From NCBI GenBank assembly GCA_020746105.1, contig CM036636.1:2418001-2482000 (forward strand): DNA of 64,000 nucleotides, written 5' to 3'. Below, piece after piece: positions 25,933 to 39,300 of this stretch. The position numbers and the translations under genes are program-made. Origin of the DNA: Trogon surrucura (lineage: Eukaryota; Chordata; Aves; Trogoniformes; Trogonidae). Each line of letters starts with the position of its first letter. The first letter of the stretch is position 1. The notes below the pieces were generated by a model, which was given only the letters and a program-made list of their open reading frames with translations, had not been told where the DNA came from and made no database searches.

Positions 25933-26426
25933 GCTGTTTCCAGGGCTACCAGAGGAAGGGATCGCTCAGGATACCAAACCGGAGGGAAGGCGATGACTAA
26001 GCAAATGTCAGAAACGCTTACTCTGGAAACCAGGCTGTGTCCTCCCCGCACCTTCCCTGGATGGACCTTAACGCTGTCTAGACAATGGTCTGCTCTGTGC
26101 AAACTCTTGATTAACGTAATGCTGATAGACTGCAAAAGTGCTCGGAGCCCTTTTCTGACTCAGTTCTGGTGGGTGCCCCCAGAGCTGCCTTTCTGGGACT
26201 TTTTTGTGCTCGGGGAACAGCAGGTTGGGTGATTTAATGGAAGGGGGTGTCGTGGCCGGGAGAGGAACTGAATGGGCAGAGATTGGGTGCTGCCAGCCCC
26301 CTGAGATTTAAACCCAGTCAAGCGCGGAGCGTCTCCTTCCTAAAAATCACAGCTTAAGCAAGAGAGGTGCATTACAAAGAGAAAACAGCAGCATGGAGTG
26401 AAACAGTGACTTGTCTTGCTCACTTA

Positions 26427-26525
26427 ATCATAGAATCATGGAATGGCCCAGGCTGGAAGGGACCTTAGAGATCATTTAATCCAACCTCCCTGTCATGGGC
26501 AGGGACGCCTCTCAACTAGATCATG
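26427..26525 (-). mobile_element. CR1 LINE 3' end (short)
   Basis: About 100 bp of antisense CR1 3' end: 'atcatagaatcatggaatgg', 'ggctggaagggacctt', 'atccaacctccctgtcatgg', then 'gcagggacgcctctcaacta'. It breaks off within the region that normally continues into the 'gatcaggttgctca' segment. Confidence 0.88.
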
Positions 26526-27825
26526 ATTGAGCTCCTCAGATTGCAGCAACTTGCTACTCCTCGTGGAACCCGACTCATGAGTTTTGGACACCAGAGGTTG
26601 CCAGCGCTGCCTTTGCCTCCTCCTTCTTTGCTTGCGCTTTTCTGCGCTGGCTGTAAAGATAAGCTTGAGATGATTTCTCTCCTAACAAACCACTTAACTC
26701 TGGTGCCTAAAAGCTAGGGGGGATTTCTGGACCATTTCACAGCAATAGGCTGCATCGACAAAAAAGCATCTGATGCTGCTGGCCTACAGCCCAAACTCCT
26801 CGGTGCTTTATTCTCTGCCTTCTCAGAAAGCTGCTGTGGACCACAGGGTACTTCTCGCTTCTCCTGCAGCTCTCGAAGAAGTTCCCCACAGATCTCTCTC
26901 TCTCCTGCCCCGTAGTTCAGGTCTGTCTTTGCGTCCCAGGGAAAACTTGCCGCAGCGAAGCAGACTCTGCTGGATGCTGCTGCTGCCTGCTTGCATTTCA
27001 GATGGCTGCAGCACACGGAGAGCCTTGCCTGCCTGGTCAGAGGAGAGAAATGAGGCTCCAAACCTCACGAGTGATGCAAGTGCAGCCTCCCCTGGAAAAC
27101 TGCAACTTCCATCTCCGCTCTGCTGGCTTGTAAATGCCCGAAGGGAAATTTGGAAAAACACAAATGTTTGCTGCTGTGCTGGGACCTGGTGTGTCAGGTT
27201 TCAGCCCAAAGCATATATTTTTTAATGGCCGGATTATACAGCCCAGAAATGTTGAGCTTATGACAAAAATGCTGCCAGACTTTTATCTGCAGCAATTCCA
27301 GCGTTCTTAACAGCCCAGTGGAGAGCAAAAGCCTCCGTTATCTGAACTGCCAATTAATTTAAGCACATTCCCCTCTCCTGTTATAAAGATGTCATTTCCC
27401 TGCAGCGGTGACATTGCTCCAGCCCCTACTAACAGCCGTCTGTGTGCTCATGTTGGTTTGGGGAGGGGGGTTATTGGGCTGTGGGGGGTGAGAAGGGATG
27501 GGCAAAGCACGGAAAGAGCTGGCAAATGTGATGTGGGTGGAGAAGGAGGAAAAAGCAGGGCTGGTAAAACCGATAATCAGGGAGAGCTTGATCACAGGCA
27601 TATTTGGTATTGGTGTTGAGTTGAGCATTGCAGCCATGAAGTGTTGCCTCCTGAGCATGCAGAAGCTGTGCTGGGTCCTCTGAACATCTTGATTCCAGGC
27701 CAGTCTGGACTTAGGTGTATCTAGTTAATTAGATTTCATAGGCGACAAGTTGGTTTTTGTCCATATTTTTTTTTTGGTTCCTATGTAAGGTAGCTGAGCA
27801 CTACCACTCTCTTACAGGCACAATC

Positions 27826-28130
27826 TTCAAGAGGAAGGGGACAATCTCTTCTCAGTGGTGCCCAGCACTATAACAAGGAATAACGGGTGTAAACTAGAAC
27901 ATAGGAAGTTCCACCTCAGTATGAGGAGAAACTTCTTTGTTGGAGAAACTTCTGTGCTGGAGCCCTGGCCCAGGCTGCCCAGGGAGGGTGTGGAGTCTTC
28001 TGCTCTGGAGACTTTCAAACCCCCCTGGATGCGTTCCTGTGGGGCTGCCCTGGGTGACCCTGCTCTGGCAGGGGGTTGGACTGGGTGACCTCTAGAGTTC
28101 CCTTCCAGCCCCCAACATTCTGTGATTCAG
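27826..28130 (+). mobile_element. CR1 LINE 3' fragment
   Basis: This sense-oriented CR1 copy of about 300 bp preserves part of the ORF2 C-terminus ([30 protein letters not shown]) up to a stop near 28088, then the 3' UTR and the tail 'aacattctgtgattca'. It has the same peptide end ([12 protein letters not shown]) as the copy at 11851-12303, so the two belong to the same subfamily. Confidence 0.92.
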
Positions 28131-29677
28131 TCAAGTCCTACAGAGGGTAAATTCAGTGGAACGCGTCCCCTTGTTGCACATCTGCCAGCTTGCTGCTGGG
28201 TGAGCCTGTGAGCTGCAGCTGGATTTCTATTTCTCCAAATTTGCCAGCAAGGAACAGGGAAAGAACAAGTTGCATTGCTGTTTTTTTTGTATTGTTGTGT
28301 AGTTTGTTCTGTGGGTTTTTTTTTTGTTGTTGTTTTAAAGAGACTTGTTTGTGCTGTTGAATTGGTTTGGGTTCAGTTGGAGTGGGGGTGATGGGGTGAG
28401 TAACTCCCCAGCACATCTGGTTGATGGTGACTTGTGTGCCCTGGTCCTAGCAGCTGAGTGCAGCTGGAAGAGACTCTATTGAATCCTTAACGCTTCTCGG
28501 AAGTTCCCTCTGGGATGGTCACCCTCAGCAGGGCCTGTGCAAGGGCAGAATGATGCTGTTGTGCAGCCCTTGCTGAAATGTGTCGCGGTGTGGTCCCAAA
28601 CTGCTCTCGGGGGCTCCTGTGCTGCAAACTTGAGCTGTACAAAATAGGGAAAAGAGGGGTGTTTATCTGTCACATTCACCAAGCATAGGAGCGGGTAAGG
28701 CTAAATTATCCTAAAAAACAGAAGGGGGGAAGTTACAATTTCTGTTTCCAGTATGGAAAGAATAAATTTTTTTCTCGTGTCCACAGCCCAGCTTGCAACA
28801 GGTTGAAAGCACGGTACAGATGGCTATGCAATTATTGCCAACATCTACTCATTATATTAGATAAGGCCCTGGGTTTATTTAGCAGAAGCAGATGGAGGGA
28901 ATACACAATATTTTAGATGTCTTGGCAAACTGTGTTTTCTTTAGAACAACATTGCATGTTTGCTGTGATAGTTCTAGCAAAAAAAAAAAAAATCTGAAGA
29001 AAGGGGGGGGAATAATATCTTTGGGAAGTGGCGATGAGGCATGCATTAAAGAAGAAATATTATATTGCAAGTCTTATGCTATCTGATGCCTTATATTAAT
29101 CCCTGTGAGGAGAGTTTTGGGTTTTATTTCCAAGTGTGTATTTTTTGTGGCTCATAGACTAAAACTTGGAAACGTGAGCCTAGCTGCCCACAAAAGCTGA
29201 GGAATCACGAGACAGAGAGAGAATCCTCGTATTATTCTTTTTAAAAGATTATGACTTTAATCCGGCCTTGTTTGTTTTGGAGCTGCCTACTTGTGTGACC
29301 ACTGGGAATACTGAGTCTCTGAGCAAGGTGGAAAAATGCTTGGGTTATGGGTCCTCTGGGGCAACGGATTTGGACAGGAGGTGTGGGAGGAACACATGCA
29401 TCTCTGCTTGCTGAGAGCATTCATAGGCAAAACCTCACTCAGAGACCACTGACCTGGTTGACAAAGAGTCCTGTGACATGGCGAGGAACCAACTCCCTGG
29501 GCAGCCTTCCTCCAAAGGGAAGAAACCCAGCTCTGTGCCTGCTTGTAGAGATACCTGACAGCTTTTCAGTCTTTGTTCTTCTCCAAAAATTGGGCTGTCA
29601 GAGAAACTTCCCGTAGGGACATTTGCCAGAGATGGATGTGGTGCAATTTTCTCGTTGTTTTGAAGTCAGCTGTAATA

Positions 29678-29793
29678 TAGAGTCGTAGACAGGTTTGGAT
29701 TGGAAGGGACTTTACAGCTCATCCAACCCCCTGGCAGTGGGCAGGGCACCTCCCACTAGACCAGGTTGCTGAAAGTCCCATCCAACCTGGCCA
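29678..29793 (-). mobile_element. CR1 LINE 3' end (short)
   Basis: Antisense CR1: 'ggtttggattggaagggact', 'ttacagctcatccaaccccc', 'gggcagggcacctcccacta', 'gaccaggttgctgaaagtcc', ending near 'catccaacctggcc'. It is about 115 bp and degenerate near its tail. Confidence 0.88.
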
Positions 29794-32700
29794 ATCTACA
29801 TAACCTACCCTGAGCCACACTTTTGTCTGGGAAGACATGGGGTGACAGGTGTAGGTGAGAGAGTTGGTGCTGCATCTAAGGGTGTAAGGAGGTTGAGTAA
29901 CGTGGTAGTTGCTTGGAGCCCACGGCCCTGTGAACCAGTGAGAGCTGTTCAACAGGCACCTGGGGAGTAACAACAAACCCAGGTTCTGCCCCAGCTTCTC
30001 TTAAGTTCAGCTTTGGCTCTCATTCACGGCTTAAGCAGTTAGGTGTGAACTGTATCAGCTGCTTGCCATGATCTTAAACTGCAAGTCATGAGCACCATGC
30101 CAAAATCGAGTCATTAAATTAGGTAGCCCCAGGCCTGCGGGTTGAAGGAGGCTGCGTTCTGCCGGCAGAAGACCTTCCCAGCTGACAGAGCGGGCAGAGG
30201 AGTGAGGGTCGTCCCCTGCACGGAGCGACTGTGGCTGTTCTTTCTGGTCACTGTAAGGAAGTGCCAGAGGAGTGGTGGGTGCTTGCACACCCCCTGCCTG
30301 TGTTTGATGATGCTTTGGTCTGAGGGGTTATAGTACCTGGGTGGTAATAACATGGTGATGGCAGCAGGAACCCGTTGTTTGTCAGTATTTTGCTGTATTG
30401 TGGGGAGAAAAGAACAGGAACACTTGAAATTCCGGTAAAGCTCTTCAACTAGGATGGCTTTGTTCAGTTCATGGGTGTTTTTGACTCTCTAATTGGTCAA
30501 GTGCACGGGAACATCCAGGAGTGGGTGATGCTGCTGATCCATTTTTGCCAGTTCTCGTCCACTGGGCTGTGGCTGAGTGCTGGGGGGTGAACACAAAGTG
30601 TGCAGCATCTTTCTTTGTCTCCACCTTCCCATTTATTTTACAAAAGTTCTCGGCTATGGTTTTTCACGACTTGTTTCTCTTTGCTCCTTGTCTACCCACC
30701 TCTCGATTGTTACAGGACTCAGTGCAGCAGCGGCAGGGTGGGCTGGCTGGACTCGGAGGACAGCCATACCTCCAAGCACCCCCTCTAGAAGCAGGGAATG
30801 GTTCAGCTGGTGGCTGGGTGCAAAAACAAAGCCTGCAGTTCAGCGAGGCTCAGAAGACAGTAACCTGACACGAGGTGTCTTTTCCACCCTGACGGAGGTG
30901 CCCAGCACTGGCAAGATGTTTGTCCTCCTCTTTTGCACCAACCCCTCTTTGGCTGCTCTTCCCCATTCCTCTCCTGCCAGCTCCACCAATTCAGCACCCT
31001 GGGAGGGAAGGTTGAGCTCTTATTCTCAACCATTTTGTTTTGCATTTTGAACACTAGTGTAATTTGATAGCGATGATGTTTTCTGCTCAATTCGTAAACA
31101 ACTCCTTCTGGGGACTGGCCAGACGCAGAGGGGGCTGGGGTTCTGGTCCCAGATGACACAGACCTCGTCACCACTCCCAGGACAGACTGGCAAGGATTTG
31201 GTGGCTACCATAAGGAAGGAGGTTTGAGATGTGAGTTTAGTCACTCAGACCTCTTACCTTCCGCAGTGTCTGTCCTGCCCTGTTAGCCCACCTGGCAGAA
31301 AAACGTATCCTCCATCCACCTCCCAGCTCTCCTGCCCTTTGCCCAGTTTTGATGTGGCAGCTAGTCAAGCGCAGAGTCACGCTCCTCTGAACTTTCTGTC
31401 ACAGCCATGAAATATGGCATCTAATTCAGGTGACCTTCTTCATGCATGCAGGATTTTGGAGTTGAGGGCGTGTGGGGTGTGGATGTCTTTTTCAGGAAAA
31501 CAGCAGCTTTACATCAAGTCAAAAATATTTGAATTGCTTTTACTAAAAAAAAGGGACAACACATTAGAAGTCCGAATACATCATTTTTAGAACTTGGCAA
31601 ATGAAATGAACCCAAATGATGTGGGGTTTGTTGTTTTTTTATTCCCACCCCCCATAAGAGAAAAATACTTTAAACATTTTGCTGACCCTGAAACTCACCT
31701 CTCCAAGAATCTTGTTTCCTACAGAGAGAACCCCCTCCCGAGCTTGCACATACATAAAGGACCACGGGCTGGGGTGGGTGACACCAGGCATGTCCAGGAA
31801 AGTGCTTTGGGCTTCCAGCTCCTGCTCTTCCCGTCCTCTGATGCTGGGAGCAAACCCTGGGATGCCCATTCCCAAGGACAGGAAAGCAGCCTTCTCTCCT
31901 TTTGTGATGGAAATGCAGCGAGGCTCAAGGTATGACCTACTTTCCAGCCATAACAAGTGCAGGATGGTTTTAACTCCTCTGTGCTCGATTTTCCAAACGT
32001 GAGCTCAGTAAAATATTTTGAACATGTGCGTTTTCCTGCCAGCTGTCGCTGTGTCTTGGGAGTGAAGCCTCGTTTTTTCATCATTGCCGTGGTTTGCTTC
32101 TGCCTCTCTCCTCCTTAGAAGAAACAAGGACTCATCTGAGGAATTGCCTCGTAACCACAATATTTTCCTCCATCCTGGGCAGAGGCCAAGCCCTCCGCCC
32201 TCTGCAAAACCTCGGTGGTGGGATGGGCTGACGTCCACATGCTGCTCGGCTGTTGTGTCTGGCCGCAGAGGCTCCTCTCCCTGGAGCCTGGCTCGGGAAT
32301 TACAGTTAGAAAAGTAGGTTGCAGGTGGTTTTGGGGAAATGGGATTCATTTTACGGGGTCTCCTGCCAGCACTTTGGAGCAGTTCTGCCGTGAAAAGAGA
32401 AGAGAGTTCCTATCTGGGCAGCTCTTTGTGCTGAAGGCTTGTGGCAAGGAGAGCAAGGACTGAATTGGCTGTTTGTGCCTCTGAAGCAAAGCAACCCCGC
32501 ACTGTTGGGATATTATTTCCTCAGTGCATTTTATTTTTTCCTTTCTGTTCCCTGTGTGTTATAGCTAAAGAGGGATTTATTCTTCGCCATAGTGAGGCGG
32601 TTCTGATGGATTCAGTCAGTTTGGGACAAAAATGTTTACCTGAATCACTTGGAATAGGCTGCTGTTAAGGCAAGGGTTGGGACCTGGTACATTGTGGTAT

Positions 32701-33957
32701 AGATGTGCTTTGAAGGAAACGAATAGGTGCAGTGTGCAGGTGTCTGCTTGGATGCTTAGACTTGGTGTTGGTCATCCAAAGGACAGGCAGAGAGCTGGCA
32801 AGCTGGGTCTTTTCGTGTGGGAGGGCCAGTGGACAGCTGGTGGGGAAGTCACCAGCGTGGGGCGATGGAGCCAGCACATGAACCTGGCAGTGCCATAAAT
32901 TAAACGGTGCAATTAGCATGCCGCATTTACTTATCGGCTCAGACCTGGTGTCGACGCTGTCTTTGGTAGTCAAGATAAAGCTCACACACCATGAAATCAA
33001 ACTGAGTGGAAAAGGGCATCTTTCCAACTGCTCCAGTCACCTCTTGTGCTCAGATTTGGGCTGTGGCTGGGAGGACAAGGGAGCGGCGGGACCGAGAGCC
33101 ACGTCGTTGCACCCAAATGTGAGCCAGGCTTCACTGAGCAAAGCGGCTGCTCGCCTCTGAGGGGCTGGCTTGTGGGCACCCCTTGGCTGGTTGCCTCCGC
33201 TTCAGTTACCCTCAGGTGCCGGGCAAGGAAATCAGCCAGACCACATCACCGGCGTCAGCCTGAGCAATGTCTTTGGTGCACGCTCTGCAGTTAAGAAGGT
33301 GGAAAAAGCTCATTTGGATTTGCGCTGCGGCTGGGGTGGCTCTCAGCAGACAGACACCAACTACTAAGACTCACTGCACCCTTTTGCAGCTTTTAGTGTG
33401 TGTGACCAGTGTGCTTTCTCTCTGTGAGTCTTGCTCATCACCTTCATCTGCTGCCGAGCCTTTGTTACCTGTTGCTTGTTGGCCCAGAGGAGGAAACGGG
33501 GCCAAGTGTTGGCACAAGCCAGAGACCGTGGTGCTGCCTGTCTGCTGTTGATGCTCTGGTAGTGCTTGGAGGTCAGTACCATGGGGACTTAAAGGCACTG
33601 CAAGAAGATATATTAAAGATACTCCTTGTTTCCCCCTCCCTAATCCATCATGACTTGCTGCTGTCCTCCTGCAGCTCCTCCACCACTGTCTGAGTGACTC
33701 CACTGGAGCTCACCTTGTGCAGGAGGAGCTCGCATCCTTCTCTACCCAGGAGACTTGGACTTGTCTCAGGCTCTCCTGGCTAGGTTGGTGGTTCCTGTCT
33801 GTTGTGCAGGGCAGATGCTGGAGAAGTTGGTGTTTCCAGATGAAGACTGTTAATGCAAAGGCTGGGATGTGCACAGTGAGGCCAGTGGGTGTCCTGCTCT
33901 GGTTGGTGTGTTGCTGGTATTCTTGACCCTGGGAAGTCTTGCCAGCTCCAGCCAGAA

Positions 33958-34086
33958 TCATTGAACCATAGAACAGTTTCGGTTGGAAGAGACCTTCAAG
34001 ATCATTGAGTCCAACCTTTTTCCCAGCCCTATCAATACCACTAAGCACTGTCCCTCGGCACAGCAATCACATTCTGTGATTCTGTG
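33958..34086 (-). mobile_element. CR1 LINE 3' end, composite
   Basis: Antisense CR1 of a different subfamily from most others here: 'ttggaagagaccttcaagat' followed by 'cattgagtccaacctttttc' and 'accactaagcactgtccctc'. It abuts, at about 34068-34086, a direct-orientation CR1-type tail ('attctgtgattctgtgat'). The main body is on the - strand, and the terminal 18 or so bases read as a + strand tail. Confidence 0.8.
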
Positions 34087-36306
34087 ATCAGAAGGACCCT
34101 GTGTGCCAGGTTGGGGTTAAAATGCTTCAGTCCTGCAGGAAGGCAGCAGGCAGAGCAGCGGCAAATGGTTTCAGGAGGAAAAAAAAAAAAGAAATGGAGA
34201 ATAAATATTTCTGTAAATTTTTAATGCTCTGCATACACTTTTGAAGGGAAAACACCACTTAAAAAGCACAGTTACCTAGGATGAATTTTATGGGCCTTTG
34301 AGGGAAATGAATCATCTCTATAGAATCTCTCATCTCAGAAGGATTATTTCTTTCCACCTAATTTTTACTGTAAAATTTCCAAGTGTTCCTCCAACAGCAT
34401 GGGACCAGGAGAATCTTCCAGCTTCTCCCCTTGGGTCACGATCTGCCGTGAATGTGGCAGTGATGGTGGTGACAAAGCTTGTGGGATTTGGGACCTTGTC
34501 CCATGGCTGAGGTCAGAGCTAGCATTTAGCACAGATAGAGGCAACGGTCACCTCATGGACCACCCATAGATGGGGGGAAACGCCTTTAAACTAGTTAGCC
34601 AATACTCGTGAAGATATTTACTTATCTTTTCCCCATTTTCTGGGGAACGCCGGGGTTTGTTAAGCAGCCTGTGCCCAAAGTTGGGCTCTGGGAATGGGGG
34701 TCATTTACTGGAGTTTTCTGTGCTCGTGCTTCTGTCGGGGATTTTGGGGTCGATGCTGCCAAGGTGTCTGTGTTAGGTGGGGTTGAACCTGTGATGTTTG
34801 CTATTTCTTTTCATAGGGCAGCTGCTGTACTGCTGCCTGCTTTTATCTTTTTTGAGGGAAGCTGCCTGGTGGTGGATATTTCGTCTTTCTCCTAATCCCG
34901 CTGAAGAGATTGATTTGGTTGTTAGAAATGGGTGCTTGGGATAAGGTCTCTGAAAAAAATTTGCTGCTTCCACTTTGCAGGGCTAGAGTTTATAATAAAT
35001 AACAAGTTTACCTTAAAAATGCTTGCGATTTATGCCAGCGATTCCTCCTCTAGCAGAACCTGCACTGGCACCAGTGTTGTCCAGTGGCGAGATCCCCTTG
35101 GCAGTGTTAATCGTTCTCGGTTATTAATCTTCCCCCTTTTTGCTGTAGCGCTATATCACCTGCTCGCAAGCAGACGTGCTGAAGCTGCTGGACTTTCAGC
35201 CAGTTCCAGTTCTTTCCCGCACGTCTCGTGCCACCTCCGTTGTGATTTATTAGCCAGCGATGCCAGGAGACCGCGTGGAAAACGCGCTCAGTCCCCTGCG
35301 GATACGTGTGTGGAGCCCTGGCGTCTCGGGCTGACCCAAGGTGTGGTTGCTTCCATAAATAGAGACATGTAGAGAAAACCCTGCACTTCTGATTGTCTCT
35401 TCTTGGCCCTCATTTGAGACATTTCAGGTGTTTCTGTTCCTCTTTTTCTGCCTTGGGGGAGATGCAAAGCACCTCTGTCTCCTGCTGCATGAGAAATCAT
35501 CTGGAAAAGCTGAAATGAATCCACTGAGAGGCCATTAAGAGAGGAGGACAAGGTGGTAGTGGTCCTGAGGAGCAGGGTTAGCTGTTCCCCACTCCAGTCC
35601 TTGGGATTTAGAGATGTAGGGCTAAACCCGAAGGAATTTCAAGACACTTTCTTTGCTCAGAGTTTCAGTAAGGAGATTCGTTATCGAGTAGCTCTGAAAG
35701 CGCAGCGTTGTACGACAGCTGAACCAGCATATGGCAATCCAGAGCTTTGAGGTACTTTAAGAAATGCACTGCTAATTATTTATGTTAGCATAATATTCAG
35801 GAAAGGAACCTTCCCTTCATTCTTTGCTTTCTTTTATCCCCAAAGGAATAAACCGCTTTTATAATTTCTTCCAGGCTTTGCTAGAACAAAAATTACCAAG
35901 CGTTTATTACAAATTTGGCCCCTGTCTCTGGGAACAGATGTCAGTCAGAGCTTGTCAGTGGAGGTGGTGTTACAGAAAAGCAGCATTTAACCAAGTTTTC
36001 AAGAAAGTGAGGGATGACTGCAGCAGTCCTGAGCACTGCCGGGCTGGCAGGATGCGTGCCCAGAGCCTCCACAGCAGCGTACGAGCGAGGGAGGTTTGGT
36101 GATCAGCTATTCTGCTCTTAAACGAGGCAAATCATGCAGAGGAGCTTGTTTTGTTGCACTTAAACAAATGAAGTGCTCTCGAAGGCAGCAGCCTAAGCTT
36201 ACCAAATCTCAGTGTTTCTGTACAATCTGTTGATACAAAAAAGGTTGCAGATCAAGCCATTTGTTCTTCTTTGGGAGGTTATCTCCTAAACCCCACTCTT
36301 TTGCTA

Positions 36307-36332
<26 letters not shown>
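36307..36332 (+). repeat. Poly-T tract, 26 bases
   Basis: An uninterrupted run of 26 T, the longest homopolymer in the window. No CR1 or SINE is attached on either side, so it is not an obvious retrotransposon tail. It could serve as a cryptic pyrimidine tract, but no AG-flanked coding sequence follows. Confidence 0.97.
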
Positions 36333-36338
<6 letters not shown>

Positions 36339-39300
36339 CACAGGTGATTTCCTCTTGGGGCCCCGGCTCGCCCCTCACCTTTGCTTTGGCTCTGCAGCCA
36401 GGGGTGTTTCAGCAGGATTGTCGGGACGTGCTCCTTTCATCTTGCTATTTCTTTTACTTTTAGTGATAATTCCTGACTTGTTCTGGCCTGACTTGCAGCG
36501 ACTTCTGTGAGCTTTCCGATGGAATTGGGAGAGGGGAAAATAAAACAGAAAGATGGCACTTAGGTAAATGCCACAAAGTTAATTAAAACCTTTCCCTCAC
36601 TGGGATGTTTTTCCACACATGCCTGTGGACAGTTTAGGGCACTGGGCTGCTGAGCAGCAGTGTGCTGGGGCTCCTGGGATGGACGCTATTCAGTAACACT
36701 TGCAAAAGCCCCTGGAGCCTCCTTCCTCCCGTTGCCCTGTCTGGACAGCCTGCCCCGGGCTGCAGAGCTGCGGCTGGGAGCACAAGGGTGAGAAGGTGAC
36801 AGCATCCAGCTGTCCCTGCTGCAGCTAGCGCAGGGAACTCTGTGAATGCCCACCTGATTTCTCTCACCACCTGCCTGATTTTCCTGCAAGGCTCAAATGT
36901 GGGTTTTTATAGACCTAGAGCTATACCTCATCCCTTCAGTCTTCTGTTTCCTCCACTAAAAGTGGCTTGGTTTAGGATGCAGCTGTATTTTAATTTTTTT
37001 TCCTCTTTCCAGGGAAAATCTAGCCAGGGTTCTATTGTTTTTCACGGGCAGTGACAGCTCAGCTGTATGGGCACGGGTAGTTTGTACGATTTGCCTGTGA
37101 TTTGTTCCACAGACCAGCTCTCCAGCCCTGGGCGACGGTGGGCTGTAGGGTGCCCTGTGCAGGTTAGCTAAGGGATCACAGTCCTGGTGATGTGGCAATT
37201 AATGAACGATTATGGGGTTTGGCTGGGGGGCCTGTGTTGCCCTAGCTCGAGCAGGTGGCTTTTAGCATCAAGCCTATTAGGGATACGGGGCTGGAATGAA
37301 GACCTCCAGCCACTGGAACACTTACTGGCACCGTGGGACTAATTATGGTGTCCCTCGTTCAATCCCATTTTCTCTCTGAATTTAGAAACATAACCATGAG
37401 TGTATCAAGCACCCCTCTGCTCAGCTGGTACCAGGAACCAGGGAAGTGGATGTTTAAGATGATCTTTTGACTGGAGGTTGTGTGCTATTCCCAGATTGCA
37501 GAGTTTAGAAGCAAGCAATTAAGTTGTGAGGATGGGGAGAAGAGGAATGAAATCATTGGAACGGGTGCAGAAGGTTAAATTAGAACTCTCCGCATGTGCT
37601 GGTTCTTGGTTTAAATTGTCTCCTGTTGTTTATGCTCAACCTGCATGGATAGGGCTGATGTAATGTGAGTTTTCTGGTCTTGAAAATGTAAGAACAGGTG
37701 TCCCATAGCAGAGGCACTCTGCTCCTCAGGTCCTGGCTTGCTGCTGCCTCCCTTGCCATCCAACATCTCAGCATGCTTTTTTCCTGATCTCCAGCACCTC
37801 CTGCTGATGGAGTCTGGCCCTTTCCGCACAGCAAGGCTGATCCTGCTCTTCCCTGGCCCGGGCTTGGCAGCCGGGCTAAGTCAGTCAGTAAGTCAAGGAC
37901 TGGGTTTTTCTCTGAGCGGGGCTGTGCTGCGAGCGCTCCCTGCACAGCCACATCCTCCGCTGCCGAGTTTGCTAGACATCCTGCATAAAACACACAACAT
38001 AGTTACACTATGTGTCTTGTTTTAAAAACTCTGCTTTTTTTCTTTTTCTTTCTTTTTTTTTTGTTTGTTCATGTTTTTTTTTAATGACAGCTTTGAATGC
38101 TCTGCAGACAGTTATCAGGAAGCAGGCAAAAGACCTCTGGGGAAGGCACGGACAAATCAGGGGTGCTCTGCACCTCTCCGAGCATCTCTGTGCTCTGGGA
38201 GGGGACACTTTTTGTGCCTGGGTGCTCAATCCCCAGGGCACTGCCTAGGATTCCTCGTCCAAGTCTGGCAGCCTCCTCCCAGCTCTGCCTGTGGCAGCTC
38301 TGGAATCCCACCTTCCGGCCAGTTTTGCAAGTTTCTCTTGCTGCTGTAGCTCTTGGGGAAGGCAAAGTGTCAGGTTATGATCAAGGTTGGGTCCCCATGG
38401 GCAGTGCTTCCAGCAGTTGTGGTTGATAGAGCAGTGGCACCTTGTACGTTTGGTACCGGAGGGGTTGGGGACTTGCAGCCCCTGCTGGTGGGCTGGTTGC
38501 TCAGCCACGTCCAGCTTGGTGGGACAACCTTGGTGACAAACCTAGCAAAAACTAATGGCATCTGCTTATAATCACTTATCACAGAATCGCAGTCAACAGA
38601 GAGCTGGTGAGCAGGTTTTTGCTCTGAACTGCCTGACTGGCTTGTGTTAGGAGAGCCCGATCTCAAGTCGAGAATGTTTTTGTTGAAGCATCATATGAAG
38701 TGCTGCAGCAGCTAACGACCACAGTTTTGCCGTGCTCCCTGTGGGGGTAGTGTGCCTCGCAGGGTCTTGGCTTAAGGAGTTTGCATCATTGTGGCTTGTG
38801 GATGCTGTGACAAATTTTATTTTTTCCTGTGCTGCACCCTAAACCAGTGAAGCCATTTCACTTTCTGTGCAGAGTGCTTAATTTTTAAAGTGTTATTCTG
38901 GTTTGGGGGTTGTATTTCTTAGAGTTACTGCAGCATGTTGGAGGAAATACTTGCCCCCTGCTCTCTGGATGTTCACCTCAAATAAGATGCTTTGAATAAA
39001 AATTAATTTTGCACCCCCAGAGTAAACTGTGTAACTAGAAAATGCTTCTGGTATTTGGAAACATCGGGCAGCACTACTTGAGGGATTTCTGAATTTATTA
39101 TAAGGAAGAGCTCAGGTAGTTTCTAGCATAACTGAGAAGTTTATTTCCCTCTTGGTGTTGTCTCCTGAAAACTGGTATGTGCTTTCCTGTAAGCACAGGG
39201 TGCTGCTCTTTAGTGGCCAGAGCCAAGCCCGCTCACTGTGTGTAACCAGCCTCATAAACAGGAAAATATTGTGGGTTTTCTTATAGCCTGAGCTGGGCTC

